DNA from: Natrinema salsiterrestre
GTDB taxonomy: Archaea; Halobacteriota; Halobacteria; Halobacteriales; Natrialbaceae
Reading direction: 5' to 3'
DNA: 64,000 nt
Assembly: GCF_029502005.1 (NCBI RefSeq)
Contig: NZ_JAMQOT010000001.1
Span: forward strand, 496,001 to 560,000
Shown: positions 1 through 7,854 of the stretch, piece by piece
How the letters are laid out: each line of letters starts with the position of its first letter
Position numbering within the stretch: position 1 is the first letter of the stretch
Program-made: the position numbers and the translations under genes
Notes under the pieces: model-generated
Databases searched by the model: none
The model's input: the letters and a program-made list of their open reading frames with translations, nothing else
What the model was told of the DNA's origin: nothing

Positions 1-9
1 AGCGGAGCA

Positions 10-1176
10 ATGAGTCAGGATATCTGCGTCGTCGTCCCGACGATCCGAGAGTACGAGTGCATGCGGTCGTACTTCGCGAACGCGCGCGATCACGGCTTCG
101 ACCTCTCGCGGCTGCACGTCGTGCTCGTCACCGAGGACTTCTGTGACACCGACGAGATGGAAGCGATGCTCGAGGAGGAGGGCGTTTCGGGCGAGGTCTT
201 CGACGGCAGTCGACGCGAGGAGTGGTACGCGGAGCACGACGTCGCCGAGTACGGCCACATCGTCCCGGCGGCGAGCCACGCCGAGACGAGCTTCGGCCTG
301 CTCTACATGTGGGCCCACGACGAGTTCGAGTACGGCTTCTTCATCGACGACGACACGCTTCCCCACGAGGATCAGGACTTCTTCGGGACGCACATGGAGA
401 ACATCGCCTTCGAGGGCGAGATCGAGGCGGTCTCCTCCGACGAGCAGTGGGTCAACGTCCTCTACCAGAACGCCGACGAACACGGTCTCTACCCGCGTGG
501 CTACCCCTATTCGGCGATGAACGAATCGGTCGAGACCGGGACGACCGAGATCGGGGGCGGCGAGGTCGTCGCCTCGCAGGGCCTGTGGACCAACGTGCCC
601 GATCTGGACGCCGTCCGCATCCTCATGGACGGCGACCTCGAGGGCCAGGCCCAGACGCGAACCTCGAGCGACGACTTCGGCGACGACTTCGTCGCCGCGC
701 GGCGCAACTACCTCACCGTCTGCTCGATGAACCTCGCCTTCCGACGCGAGGTGATCCCGGCCTTCTACCAGCTCCCGATGGACGACAACGAGTGGGAGGT
801 CGGCCGGTTCGACGACATCTGGTCGGGCGTCTTCCTCAAGCGCGCCTGCGACGTCCTCGGCAAGCGGATCTACAACGGCGCGCCCCTCTGTGAGCACAAC
901 AAGGCCCCTCGGAGCACGTTCGACGACCTCAACAACGAGGTTCCGGGCCTCGAGCTGAACGAACACCTCTGGCGGATCGTCGACGACGTCGGGTCGGACG
1001 CGGACGACTACGCCGAGGTCTTCGAGGCCATGGCCGACGAACTCGCCGGGGGCGACTGGGAGGAGTACAACAACGGCGCGTTCTTCAACTACGTCGGCGA
1101 GCACATGCGCGACTGGCTCGAGTGCCTCTCGGCGCTCGAGCGCACCGCAACGGTTGTGGAGAATCGACGCTTATAA
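10..1176 (+). CDS. GT75 (reversibly glycosylated polypeptide-like) glycosyltransferase
   Basis: 388 residues. The N-terminal half is a nucleotide-sugar glycosyltransferase fold opening with VVVPTIRE and carrying a metal/nucleotide-sugar DDD triad at residues 113-115 (FFIDDDTLP). Overall it resembles the RGP/UDP-arabinopyranose mutase family (GT75), often annotated in archaea as alpha-1,4-glucan-protein synthase. Plant members interconvert UDP-arabinopyranose and furanose; the archaeal substrate is unknown, so a mutase or transferase role in surface glycan synthesis is inference. It has no signal peptide or membrane segment and is probably cytosolic. It ends just before the iron-box promoter of the next gene, and two more glycosyltransferases follow within 5 kb. 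Its own promoter lies outside the window. Confidence 0.72.
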   Translation: MSQDICVVVPTIREYECMRSYFANARDHGFDLSRLHVVLVTEDFCDTDEMEAMLEEEGVSGEVFDGSRREEWYAEHDVAEYGHIVPAASHAETSFGLLYMWAHDEFEYGFFIDDDTLPHEDQDFFGTHMENIAFEGEIEAVSSDEQWVNVLYQNADEHGLYPRGYPYSAMNESVETGTTEIGGGEVVASQGLWTNVPDLDAVRILMDGDLEGQAQTRTSSDDFGDDFVAARRNYLTVCSMNLAFRREVIPAFYQLPMDDNEWEVGRFDDIWSGVFLKRACDVLGKRIYNGAPLCEHNKAPRSTFDDLNNEVPGLELNEHLWRIVDDVGSDADDYAEVFEAMADELAGGDWEEYNNGAFFNYVGEHMRDWLECLSALERTATVVENRRL

Positions 1177-1197
1177 GTATATTTAGGTTAGCCTAAA
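1171..1197 (+). promoter_or_regulatory. TATA box plus DtxR/Idr-type iron box 1
   Basis: A TTATAA box at 1171-1176 is followed by the palindrome TTTAGGTTAGCCTAAA at 1182-1197, then the ATG at 1202. The palindrome matches half-sites of the DtxR/IdeR/SirR operator family. Lying between TATA box and start codon, it would cover the transcription start of a leaderless mRNA, which suggests iron-dependent repression. The same 16-mer with one to three changes occurs at 5431 and 7652. Confidence 0.8.
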
Positions 1198-1201
1198 ACA
1201 C

Positions 1202-2335
1202 ATGACGAAGCAATACGATTCCACGGGACGGCGAACGTTCCTCGCCGGTTCGGCGGCGATCGGTACGGCCGGGCTGGCCGGCTGTACGGGTCTCATCGGC
1301 GGCGAAGACGAGGACGAAGACGGCGGCAACGTCTTCAATCAGATCGGTTCCGGGCGATCCGGTCGGGGCACGCCCGGCGGGACGCCGATGGCGGAGCTCC
1401 CCGATCTCGAGGGGGAACTGCACATCTACTCCGGTCGAAACGAGTTCCTCGTCGGAACGCTCATCAGCAGCCTCGTCGACGAGTACGACGACTTCGAGGT
1501 CGTCGGACCGCGCTACGGCGGCTCCGCCGATCTCGCGAACCAGATGGTCGAAGCGGGCTCGGGGACCGACGCGGACGTCTTCTTTACGGTCGACTCCGCC
1601 GCGCTCGGCGAGGTCGCGAACGAGGGGCTGTCTCGATCGCTGTCGGACGACGTCCTCGAGATGGTCCCCAGCGAGTTCCGGACCGATCAGTGGGTCGGCA
1701 CCTCCGGTCGAATTCGGACGATCCCGTATAATACGGAGGAATACTCCGAGAGCGACCTGCCGACGAGCATCGACGCTTACGCCGACTTCGAGGGCGACCT
1801 CGGCTGGGCCCCCTCCTACGGCTCCTGCCAGTCGTTCGTCACCGCGATGCGCATCCTCCAGGGCGAAGAGGAGACCCGCGAGTGGCTCCAGAGCGTCGTC
1901 GACAACGGAATCCAGGCCTATCCCGACGAACTGGCGGTCTGTCAGGCCGTTGCAGACGGCGAAATCGACGCCGGCTTCACGAACCACTACTACATCCAGC
2001 GAGTGCTCGAGGGATCGCCGGACGCGCCGATCGCCACGACGTTCACCGAGGGCGACGCGGGCGCGACCTTCGACGTCGCGGGCGCGACCGTCATCGACAG
2101 CACGGACGTCCCCGATCTGGCCGAGAACTTCATCCGCCACCTGCTCTCGGCGGAAGCTCAGGAGTTCTTCGCCGTGGAGACGTTCGAGTACCCGCTGATC
2201 CCCGAGGCCGAACCGGTCGGCGATCTGCCGTCGATCGACGAGCTGAACGTCCCGGAGGACATCGACCTGACCGAACTGTCCGACCTTCAGCCGACGGTGG
2301 ACCTGATGCGGAGCATCGACGGGATCAGCATCTAA
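1202..2335 (+). CDS. Iron ABC transporter substrate-binding lipoprotein (FbpA-like)
   Basis: 377 residues. The N-terminus has a twin-arginine signal with lipobox (RRTFLAGSAAIG, then LAGC at about residues 24-27), so it should be exported folded by Tat and lipid-anchored. A low-complexity Gly/Ser/Asp linker precedes a periplasmic-binding-protein type II fold like FbpA/FutA/thiamine-binding proteins (LHIYSGRNE). The NHYY pair near residue 260 matches the tyrosine ligands that bind ferric iron in FbpA. The start is fixed by the promoter/iron box immediately upstream. Its likely permease partner is at 7855-9489, separated by oppositely oriented genes; no ATPase gene was seen. Confidence 0.85.
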   Translation: MTKQYDSTGRRTFLAGSAAIGTAGLAGCTGLIGGEDEDEDGGNVFNQIGSGRSGRGTPGGTPMAELPDLEGELHIYSGRNEFLVGTLISSLVDEYDDFEVVGPRYGGSADLANQMVEAGSGTDADVFFTVDSAALGEVANEGLSRSLSDDVLEMVPSEFRTDQWVGTSGRIRTIPYNTEEYSESDLPTSIDAYADFEGDLGWAPSYGSCQSFVTAMRILQGEEETREWLQSVVDNGIQAYPDELAVCQAVADGEIDAGFTNHYYIQRVLEGSPDAPIATTFTEGDAGATFDVAGATVIDSTDVPDLAENFIRHLLSAEAQEFFAVETFEYPLIPEAEPVGDLPSIDELNVPEDIDLTELSDLQPTVDLMRSIDGISI

Positions 2336-2353
2336 GCTGTCCCCACTCTCCTC

Positions 2354-4567
2354 GTGATCCGCGATTCGCTTCGCCGCGTTCGGTCGTCGGAGTACGGTCC
2401 CGACCGAGTCCGTCGCGTCCACCTCGCCGCACTCGCCGTCGTCTGTCTCGCCGGCCTCGCAGTGGCGATACTCGCGACCGAGCTCTTTCCCTATCACTCG
2501 AGCAACGACGACGAGGGCGTCTACCTGCTGCAGGCCGCGTTGCTACTCGAGGGGCAACTCGAGATGCACGCCGGCGAGCTCGCCGACGCGTTCCGGCCGT
2601 GGTTTTTCGTTCAGGACGGCGGCCGACTCTATTCGAAGTACTCGCCGGTCATCCCCGCGATGTACGCCGTCTCGATGGCGCTGTTCGGCGAGCCGCGGGT
2701 GACGCTCGTCGCCGTCGCGGTGGGCAACACTGCGCTCGTTTACCTCCTCGGATCGATGGTGTTCGACCGATGGGTCGGCGTCGTCGCTGCGGCCGTCTTC
2801 GCCGCCGCCCCCATGACGCTACTGACGTCGTCGGTGTTTCTGCCGTACGCGCCGACGACGTTTCTGAATCTCCTCTTTGCGGTGTGGTACCTCCGCGGCG
2901 TCCGCACGGGGCGACTCCGCGACGCCGTCTCGGCGGGAGCGGCGATCGGGATCGCCTTCTTCGCGCGGCCGTACACCGCCGTCCTGTTCGCGCTCCCATT
3001 CATCTGTCACGCGGGCTGGTCCGTGCTGCGATCGGCTCGCGACCGCTGGTGGCAGCGGGGATTCCGACCGCTTCCGGACGCCGTTCGACGGAACGCCGCG
3101 ACCGCCGCGGTCGGACTGGCTCTCGTCGGGCTGACGCTCGCGTACAACGCTCGCGTCACGGGGTCGCCCCTCACCTTCCCCTACGCCGCGTTCGCCCCGC
3201 TCGACGGGCCCGGGTTCGGCCACCGCGAACTCCTCGATCACTCGCTGGAGTACACGCCGGCCGTCGCCCTCGAAGCGAACGGTGCCGCCCTCTGGTACTT
3301 CGCCACCCGGTGGTTCACCGCGGGCCTGCTGGGAACAGGCACCGCGCTGCTGGGGACGGCAGTCGCGCTGTGGCGCTGGCTCCCCGGTCGCGACGCCGAC
3401 AGCGAGCGCCGGAGCGATCGAACCGCGGGCCTGCTGATGGCCGCGCTCTTCGCCTCCGTGACGCTCGGGAATTTCGCGTTCTGGGGCAACTACAACGTCC
3501 ACGCCGGGATGGCCGATCCGACCACCGGGCTGCTCTCGAAGTTCGGCCCGTTCTATCACTTCGACCTGCTCGTCCCCCTCTCAATCTTCGCCGGGTTCGC
3601 CGTCGCCGTCGGGTTCCGGCGGTGTCGCGACGCCGCGCTCCGAAGCCGGATCGCCGCCGTCGCGTCGCCGCGAACGGCCCGCGCCCTCGTCCTCGCCGCC
3701 CTGCTCGTGAGCGTCCTCGTCGCCGGCGCGGCCAACGCCGCCCTCCTCTCGGCTCCGGTCGAGCGCAACGCCGCCCACACCGAGCGGTTCGAGTCGGCCT
3801 ACGAGCCGTTCGAGGACCGCGACCTCGAGAACGCGCTGATCGTCCTGCCGGCACCCTACGGCCAGTGGCAGAACCACCCGTTCCAGGCCCTTCGGAACGA
3901 CGGCGGCCTCGACGGGGAGGTGGTCTACGCGCTCGAGGGCTCCCCGGAACGCGATTTCGCCGTCCTCGACGCCTATCCGAACCGCGACTACTACCAGTAC
4001 AGGTACCGGGGCGCATGGACGGCCACGCCCGACGACGAGATCGTCGCCCAGATCGAACCGCTCTCGATCCGGTCGGGCGAGCGCCTCGAGGGGACCACCA
4101 CCGTCGGAATCGCCAGTCGCGTCGATCGGGTCCGCGTTCGCCTCGAGAACGATGGCGAGGTCGCGAGCTACACCGTCGCCAACCCCGACAGCGAACTGTC
4201 GGTCGGGTGGTCACTCGAGGGCGACGCGGCGGGCGGCCGCGACGGCGGGGAGAACGCTACTGACGCCCGCGGGAGCGTCGCGCTGAACCGATCGCCGAAC
4301 GAGACGGTATCGTTCGACGGGGCCGACGAGATCGTGCTGACGATCACCCAGGTCCAGCCGACGGGAGCGACGTACACCTACCGGCAGGAGGTGACCGTCC
4401 GTCCGACCGAGGAGGGCGTCGAGGCGATCTGGCCCCCCAAACGGACGGGCTGTCGGCTCGTCACCGACTGCGGCACCGAGGGGACCTATCTCCCCGACCG
4501 GCCGGAGACCCACAGCCAGTGGGAGACGTTCGAAACGCGACTCGAGCCGGCGCCTCGAGCGGACTGA
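2354..4567 (+). CDS. Multi-pass membrane glycosyltransferase, GT39/ArnT-like
   Basis: 737 residues with a GTG start 18 nt after the preceding stop, so probably co-transcribed with the iron-binding protein. A first membrane helix at about residues 22-42 is followed by an extracellular NDDEG motif (about 51-55), the position and kind of acidic motif used by GT-C enzymes of the PMT/ArnT/GT39 type, then about ten hydrophobic helices. The C-terminal ~250 residues are soluble and extracellular, ending in a Cys-containing beta-rich region. Such enzymes move sugars from dolichyl phosphate to acceptors outside the membrane. The acceptor here is unknown. Together with the dolichyl-P-sugar synthase at 4649-5398 it could form a donor/transferase pair. 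Confidence 0.65.
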   Translation: MIRDSLRRVRSSEYGPDRVRRVHLAALAVVCLAGLAVAILATELFPYHSSNDDEGVYLLQAALLLEGQLEMHAGELADAFRPWFFVQDGGRLYSKYSPVIPAMYAVSMALFGEPRVTLVAVAVGNTALVYLLGSMVFDRWVGVVAAAVFAAAPMTLLTSSVFLPYAPTTFLNLLFAVWYLRGVRTGRLRDAVSAGAAIGIAFFARPYTAVLFALPFICHAGWSVLRSARDRWWQRGFRPLPDAVRRNAATAAVGLALVGLTLAYNARVTGSPLTFPYAAFAPLDGPGFGHRELLDHSLEYTPAVALEANGAALWYFATRWFTAGLLGTGTALLGTAVALWRWLPGRDADSERRSDRTAGLLMAALFASVTLGNFAFWGNYNVHAGMADPTTGLLSKFGPFYHFDLLVPLSIFAGFAVAVGFRRCRDAALRSRIAAVASPRTARALVLAALLVSVLVAGAANAALLSAPVERNAAHTERFESAYEPFEDRDLENALIVLPAPYGQWQNHPFQALRNDGGLDGEVVYALEGSPERDFAVLDAYPNRDYYQYRYRGAWTATPDDEIVAQIEPLSIRSGERLEGTTTVGIASRVDRVRVRLENDGEVASYTVANPDSELSVGWSLEGDAAGGRDGGENATDARGSVALNRSPNETVSFDGADEIVLTITQVQPTGATYTYRQEVTVRPTEEGVEAIWPPKRTGCRLVTDCGTEGTYLPDRPETHSQWETFETRLEPAPRAD

Positions 4568-4648
4568 TCGGTGACGACGATGTCAGTTCGGGTCTGCGGA
4601 CGCGTCCGCCGAACACGACTCCGGAGTGTCGAAAAATGACCGCGACCG

Positions 4649-5398
4649 CTACTGCGACGGGCGGTGTGGCAGCTCGCGGAGCCGCTCCTCGAGCGAGACT
4701 TTGACGATCGACCGCGCGATTTCGAGGCCGCCTTGCAGCGGATCGAGCTTCGTCTGGCCGGCGCGCTCGCGGTACTCGATGGGGTGCTCGCGCACGTCGT
4801 AGCCCCGCATCAGCGGGCGGATCAGGAGTTCGGCCGAGAGCCCGGTGTTCTCGGTCCACTCGATCGATTCGACCACGTCGCGGCGGTAGGCCCGCATGCC
4901 GGTCGTCGTGTCGTGGACGCGAGTGCCCATCAGGACGCTCGCTGCCGCCGCGAAGACCTGATTGCCGAAGCGGTTGAACCCGGGCATCGCGTCGGCACCG
5001 TGGTAGAGCCGATCGCCGCTGACGACGTCGTGGCCGTCGTTGATCAGCGCGAGGAACTCGGGCAGTTGCTCCATCGGATAGGTGTCGTCGCAGTCGGTCG
5101 TGACGACGATCGGACGGTCGGGCTCGAGGATCGCCGCGCGGACGGCGACGCCGTACCCCTGCGGTTCCTGTTCGATGACCGTGGCACCGTGCTCGCGAGC
5201 GATCTCGGGCGTGCGGTCCGAGGAGCCGTCGACGCAGACGACCTCCGCCTTCCCGTCCGTGACGTCCTCGATGTCTGAGAGTACTTTGCCGATCGCTTCC
5301 TCTTCGTTGTAGGTCCCCATGACGACGCTGATGTCGTCGAAGGTGTACTCCTTCTCCTCGCGTTCGGCCGTCGTCTCGGTCTGCTCTCCGCTACTCAT
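4649..5398 (-). CDS. GT2 dolichyl-phosphate hexose synthase
   Basis: 249 residues. Classic GT-A fold of the DPM1/AglJ type: VVMGTYNEEEAIGKVL near the N-terminus, VCVDGSSDRTPEI, the TTDCDDTYP (DXD-like) motif near residue 100, and TGLSAEL plus RAGQTKLD towards the C-terminus. It has no C-terminal membrane helices, as in soluble dolichyl-phosphate mannose/glucose synthases. It should load a sugar from a nucleotide donor onto dolichyl phosphate for a membrane glycosyltransferase. A TATA box (5421-5430) about 27 nt before the ATG indicates a leaderless message, and an iron box abuts it upstream. Confidence 0.82.
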   Translation of the reverse strand: MSSGEQTETTAEREEKEYTFDDISVVMGTYNEEEAIGKVLSDIEDVTDGKAEVVCVDGSSDRTPEIAREHGATVIEQEPQGYGVAVRAAILEPDRPIVVTTDCDDTYPMEQLPEFLALINDGHDVVSGDRLYHGADAMPGFNRFGNQVFAAAASVLMGTRVHDTTTGMRAYRRDVVESIEWTENTGLSAELLIRPLMRGYDVREHPIEYRERAGQTKLDPLQGGLEIARSIVKVSLEERLRELPHRPSQ

Positions 5399-5420
5399 TG
5401 GCGGTACTCTCTGCCCGCCG

Positions 5421-5446
5421 TATTTATATTTTTAGGTTCGCCTAAA
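5421..5446 (-). promoter_or_regulatory. TATA box plus DtxR/Idr-type iron box 2
   Basis: On the minus strand AATATAAATA (5421-5430) lies about 27 nt before the ATG at 5398. TTTAGGCGAACCTAAA (5431-5446 as read on the minus strand) sits immediately upstream of it, at the BRE position. In boxes 1 and 3 the palindrome lies downstream of the TATA box, so the effect here could differ (activation, or blocking of TFB). Haloarchaeal Idr1/Idr2-type regulators are known to act both ways. Confidence 0.75.
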
Positions 5447-5463
5447 TCAGTGGCGGTCGGTAG

Positions 5464-7101
5464 TTACGCCGACTCGAGGACGTGATCCGCGGCCTTCAGC
5501 GCGAGCGCCGCGATCGTCAGCGTCGGATTCATCGCGCCGCCGGTCGGGAAGACGCTGCTCGAGGCGATCCAGCAGTTCTCGAGGTCGTGCGTCCGCAGGT
5601 CGGGGCCGACGACGCTCTCGGCGGGGTCCGTTCCCATACGGGTCGTACCCATGTGGTGGTTCGTCGGAACGGTGTTTTCGGGACCCTGCTGCCACTCGAT
5701 CTCGGCACCCAGCTCCTCGAAGACCTCCCGCTGGATCTCGTTCGCCCGCTCCATCGTCCGGCGCGCTCGATCGCCGACGGTCCAGTGAACGTCGGGGACG
5801 GGGTTGCCCCGATCGTCGGTCCGCTCGGGATCGAGCCCGACGTAGCTGTCCTCGCGGGGGAGCTGTTCGATCAGCGCGCCCATGGCGATGTGGGACCCGT
5901 AGTCGCCCCGGATCCGCTCGAGCAAGTCGTCGCCCCAGTCGTCGCCGGTCAGCGCCATGCCGACCGGCGAGGGGCCGGCGAAGTTGAAGAACTCGAGTTT
6001 GAAGGGCGCGTACTCCGCGTCGGCGTCGTCGTAGAACTGGTGGGACTCGCTGGTCAGGAAGCCCACGTGGTTCTGCCGGGTCGGCTCGTCGAGGACGCCG
6101 AACGTGCCCGCGAAGGAGTGTTCCATGAAGTACCGGCCGACGAGGCCGCTCGAGTTAGCCAGTCCGTCGGGGTAGCGACTCGACTCCGAGAGGAGCAGCA
6201 GGCGGGGCGTCTCGACGCCGCCGCAGGCGACGACGAAGGCGTCGGCCTCCTGCCGGTGGCGCTCGTCGTCCGGCGTGGCGTAGACGGCCGCCGAAATCGA
6301 GTCGGCGTCGTGCTCGAGGCGCTGGACGGGTGCGCGATCGATCACGGTCGCGCCCTCGCGCTCGGCGCGCTCGACGTGGACGGTCGCGTCGTACTTCGCG
6401 CCGGAGGGACAGACCGGGCGACAGGTGCCGTAGCCGACGCAGGCGCTGCGGTCGCCGTAGCTCTCCGAGTTGCGCGCGTTCGGCACGGAGTGCATCGCGA
6501 TCTCGAGTTCGTCGCAGGCCTCGGCGAACAGCGAGTCGCTGTAGGAGGGCGGGAACGCCGGCATCGGATGCGGCTCCTCGCGGGGCGGTGCGAAGGGGTT
6601 GTCGGCGGCCCCGGCGACCCCCAGTTCCCGCTCGGCTCGGGCGTAGTACGGTCGGAGGTCCTCGTAGTCGATCGGCCAGTCCGCGCCGACCCCGCGGACG
6701 CTCCGAGAGTTGAAATCGGCCTCGTGAAGGCGCATGACCATCCCCTGCCAGTGGAGCGTCGACCCGCCGACGCCCTTGACCCGGGCGCGGTTCAGCGGGT
6801 ACTGTCGGTCGCCCGACGCGGAGTACGCGTCGCGTTCGGCGTCGCCGTCCCAGACGTCCTGCCGATCGTACGACGGTCTGATCGCCCGTTCCTGTCTGGC
6901 GAGCCTGTCGGCCGGATCGAACCGCGGCCCCGCCTCGAGGATCACGACCTCGCGACCCGCCTCGGCGAGCCGATCCGCGACGATCCCCCCCGCGGGTCCC
7001 GCGCCGATCACGCAGACGTCCGCGTCCGCGACAGGCGTCCGGTCGGCGTCCGCATCGGTGGCGGTCTCCGCGGATTCGGCGGGCGGACGAGTCCCGCTCA
7101 C
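5464..7101 (-). CDS. GMC family FAD-dependent oxidoreductase (large subunit)
   Basis: 545 residues. The FAD-binding Rossmann motif VIGAGPAGGIVADRL is near residues 30-45. GGSTLHWQGM and the C-terminal NPTLTIAALALKAADHV block are typical of glucose-methanol-choline oxidoreductases, in the membrane-bound gluconate/sorbitol dehydrogenase branch. Four cysteines in the middle (CVGYGTCRPVC region) could form a metal or disulfide site. Its start overlaps the stop of the upstream gene (ATGA), which encodes the matching small subunit. The pair probably oxidises a sugar, sugar acid or alcohol and passes electrons to a cytochrome or quinone; the substrate cannot be read from the sequence. Confidence 0.85.
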   Translation of the reverse strand: MSGTRPPAESAETATDADADRTPVADADVCVIGAGPAGGIVADRLAEAGREVVILEAGPRFDPADRLARQERAIRPSYDRQDVWDGDAERDAYSASGDRQYPLNRARVKGVGGSTLHWQGMVMRLHEADFNSRSVRGVGADWPIDYEDLRPYYARAERELGVAGAADNPFAPPREEPHPMPAFPPSYSDSLFAEACDELEIAMHSVPNARNSESYGDRSACVGYGTCRPVCPSGAKYDATVHVERAEREGATVIDRAPVQRLEHDADSISAAVYATPDDERHRQEADAFVVACGGVETPRLLLLSESSRYPDGLANSSGLVGRYFMEHSFAGTFGVLDEPTRQNHVGFLTSESHQFYDDADAEYAPFKLEFFNFAGPSPVGMALTGDDWGDDLLERIRGDYGSHIAMGALIEQLPREDSYVGLDPERTDDRGNPVPDVHWTVGDRARRTMERANEIQREVFEELGAEIEWQQGPENTVPTNHHMGTTRMGTDPAESVVGPDLRTHDLENCWIASSSVFPTGGAMNPTLTIAALALKAADHVLESA

Positions 7102-7643
7102 GCGTCCGGCCCCCGTTGATAGCTCTCGAGGCCGCCCGGATGGCCCTGCGGGTTCTCGAGACCGACCAGTTCCCCGCCCGTCGGCGAGGTGTACAGTGCC
7201 AGTAGGAGGTCGTTAACGACGTAGTAGCGGATCCGTTCGCGAGCACTCCCGTCGGGGTTTTCCGCGGCGGTGTCCGCACCGACTTCGCGCAGGAATCGAT
7301 CCCGATCGTCCGGTGCAAGCGTCGGGAAGGGGTCGTCGTACCAGCTCTCGGCGAGGTCGTTCAGTTCCGCGACCGTCGCGTCCAGGGCCACAGCATGCGA
7401 TCGATCCTCGAGTCGTCCCTCGAGGAACGCGTCGACGAACGACGCCGTACCGGTGACCGCGCTGGGATAGACGACCTCGGCGGCCGCGACCATCGTTTCG
7501 CGAATCCGCTCGGTATCGACGTCGGCCGCCGAACCGCCGTCGTTCTCGGGGGTCGAACCGGGCGGGGCGACACAGCCCGACAGCGTCCCACCGGCCCCGA
7601 GTGCGGCCAGCGCGGCGACCGCGTCTCGCCTGGTCAGCTCCAT
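7098..7643 (-). CDS. Gluconate 2-dehydrogenase subunit 3-like Tat lipoprotein
   Basis: 181 residues. The N-terminus is a Tat-type signal with lipobox (LTRRDAVAALAALGAGG, then LSGC), so the protein is exported and lipid-anchored. The rest resembles the gluconate 2-dehydrogenase subunit 3 family, the small partner that Tat-exports and stabilises GMC-type large subunits. The GMC subunit itself has no signal, so hitch-hiker export is the likely reason for the pairing. The stop overlaps the start of the GMC gene by four bases. An iron box lies between TATA and ATG, so the operon is probably iron-repressed. Confidence 0.78.
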   Translation of the reverse strand: MELTRRDAVAALAALGAGGTLSGCVAPPGSTPENDGGSAADVDTERIRETMVAAAEVVYPSAVTGTASFVDAFLEGRLEDRSHAVALDATVAELNDLAESWYDDPFPTLAPDDRDRFLREVGADTAAENPDGSARERIRYYVVNDLLLALYTSPTGGELVGLENPQGHPGGLESYQRGPDA

Positions 7644-7651
7644 GTGAGCGG

Positions 7652-7676
7652 ATTAGGTGAACCTAAACCTTATACT
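7652..7676 (-). promoter_or_regulatory. TATA box plus DtxR/Idr-type iron box 3
   Basis: Read on the minus strand, AGTATAAGG (7668-7676) precedes TTTAGGTTCACCTAAT (7652-7667), and the ATG follows at 7643. The geometry equals that of box 1: the operator sits between TATA box and start. One arm carries a single mismatch. Confidence 0.75.
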
Positions 7677-7854
7677 CGTTGGAACGGGACGATTCGATAT
7701 CGAGGCGTAGTACCGGTCGAACGCGAAGGGGGGTCGTCCATCACGGCGAATCCGGACGCCCGGAGGAGAATCGCCAACTATTCCGTCGCGTCCGACCGAC
7801 TACCGAACACGCCCCACCGCTTGCGCACCCGGTACTACTACCGCTGACTCACCT

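Noticed and set aside
1193-2497. 434-residue minus-strand open frame antisense to the iron-binding lipoprotein
   Set aside because: Composition is Arg/Gly/Asp-patchy with no domain; it is a shadow of GC-rich codon bias. The plus strand has a Tat lipobox and iron-binding motifs.
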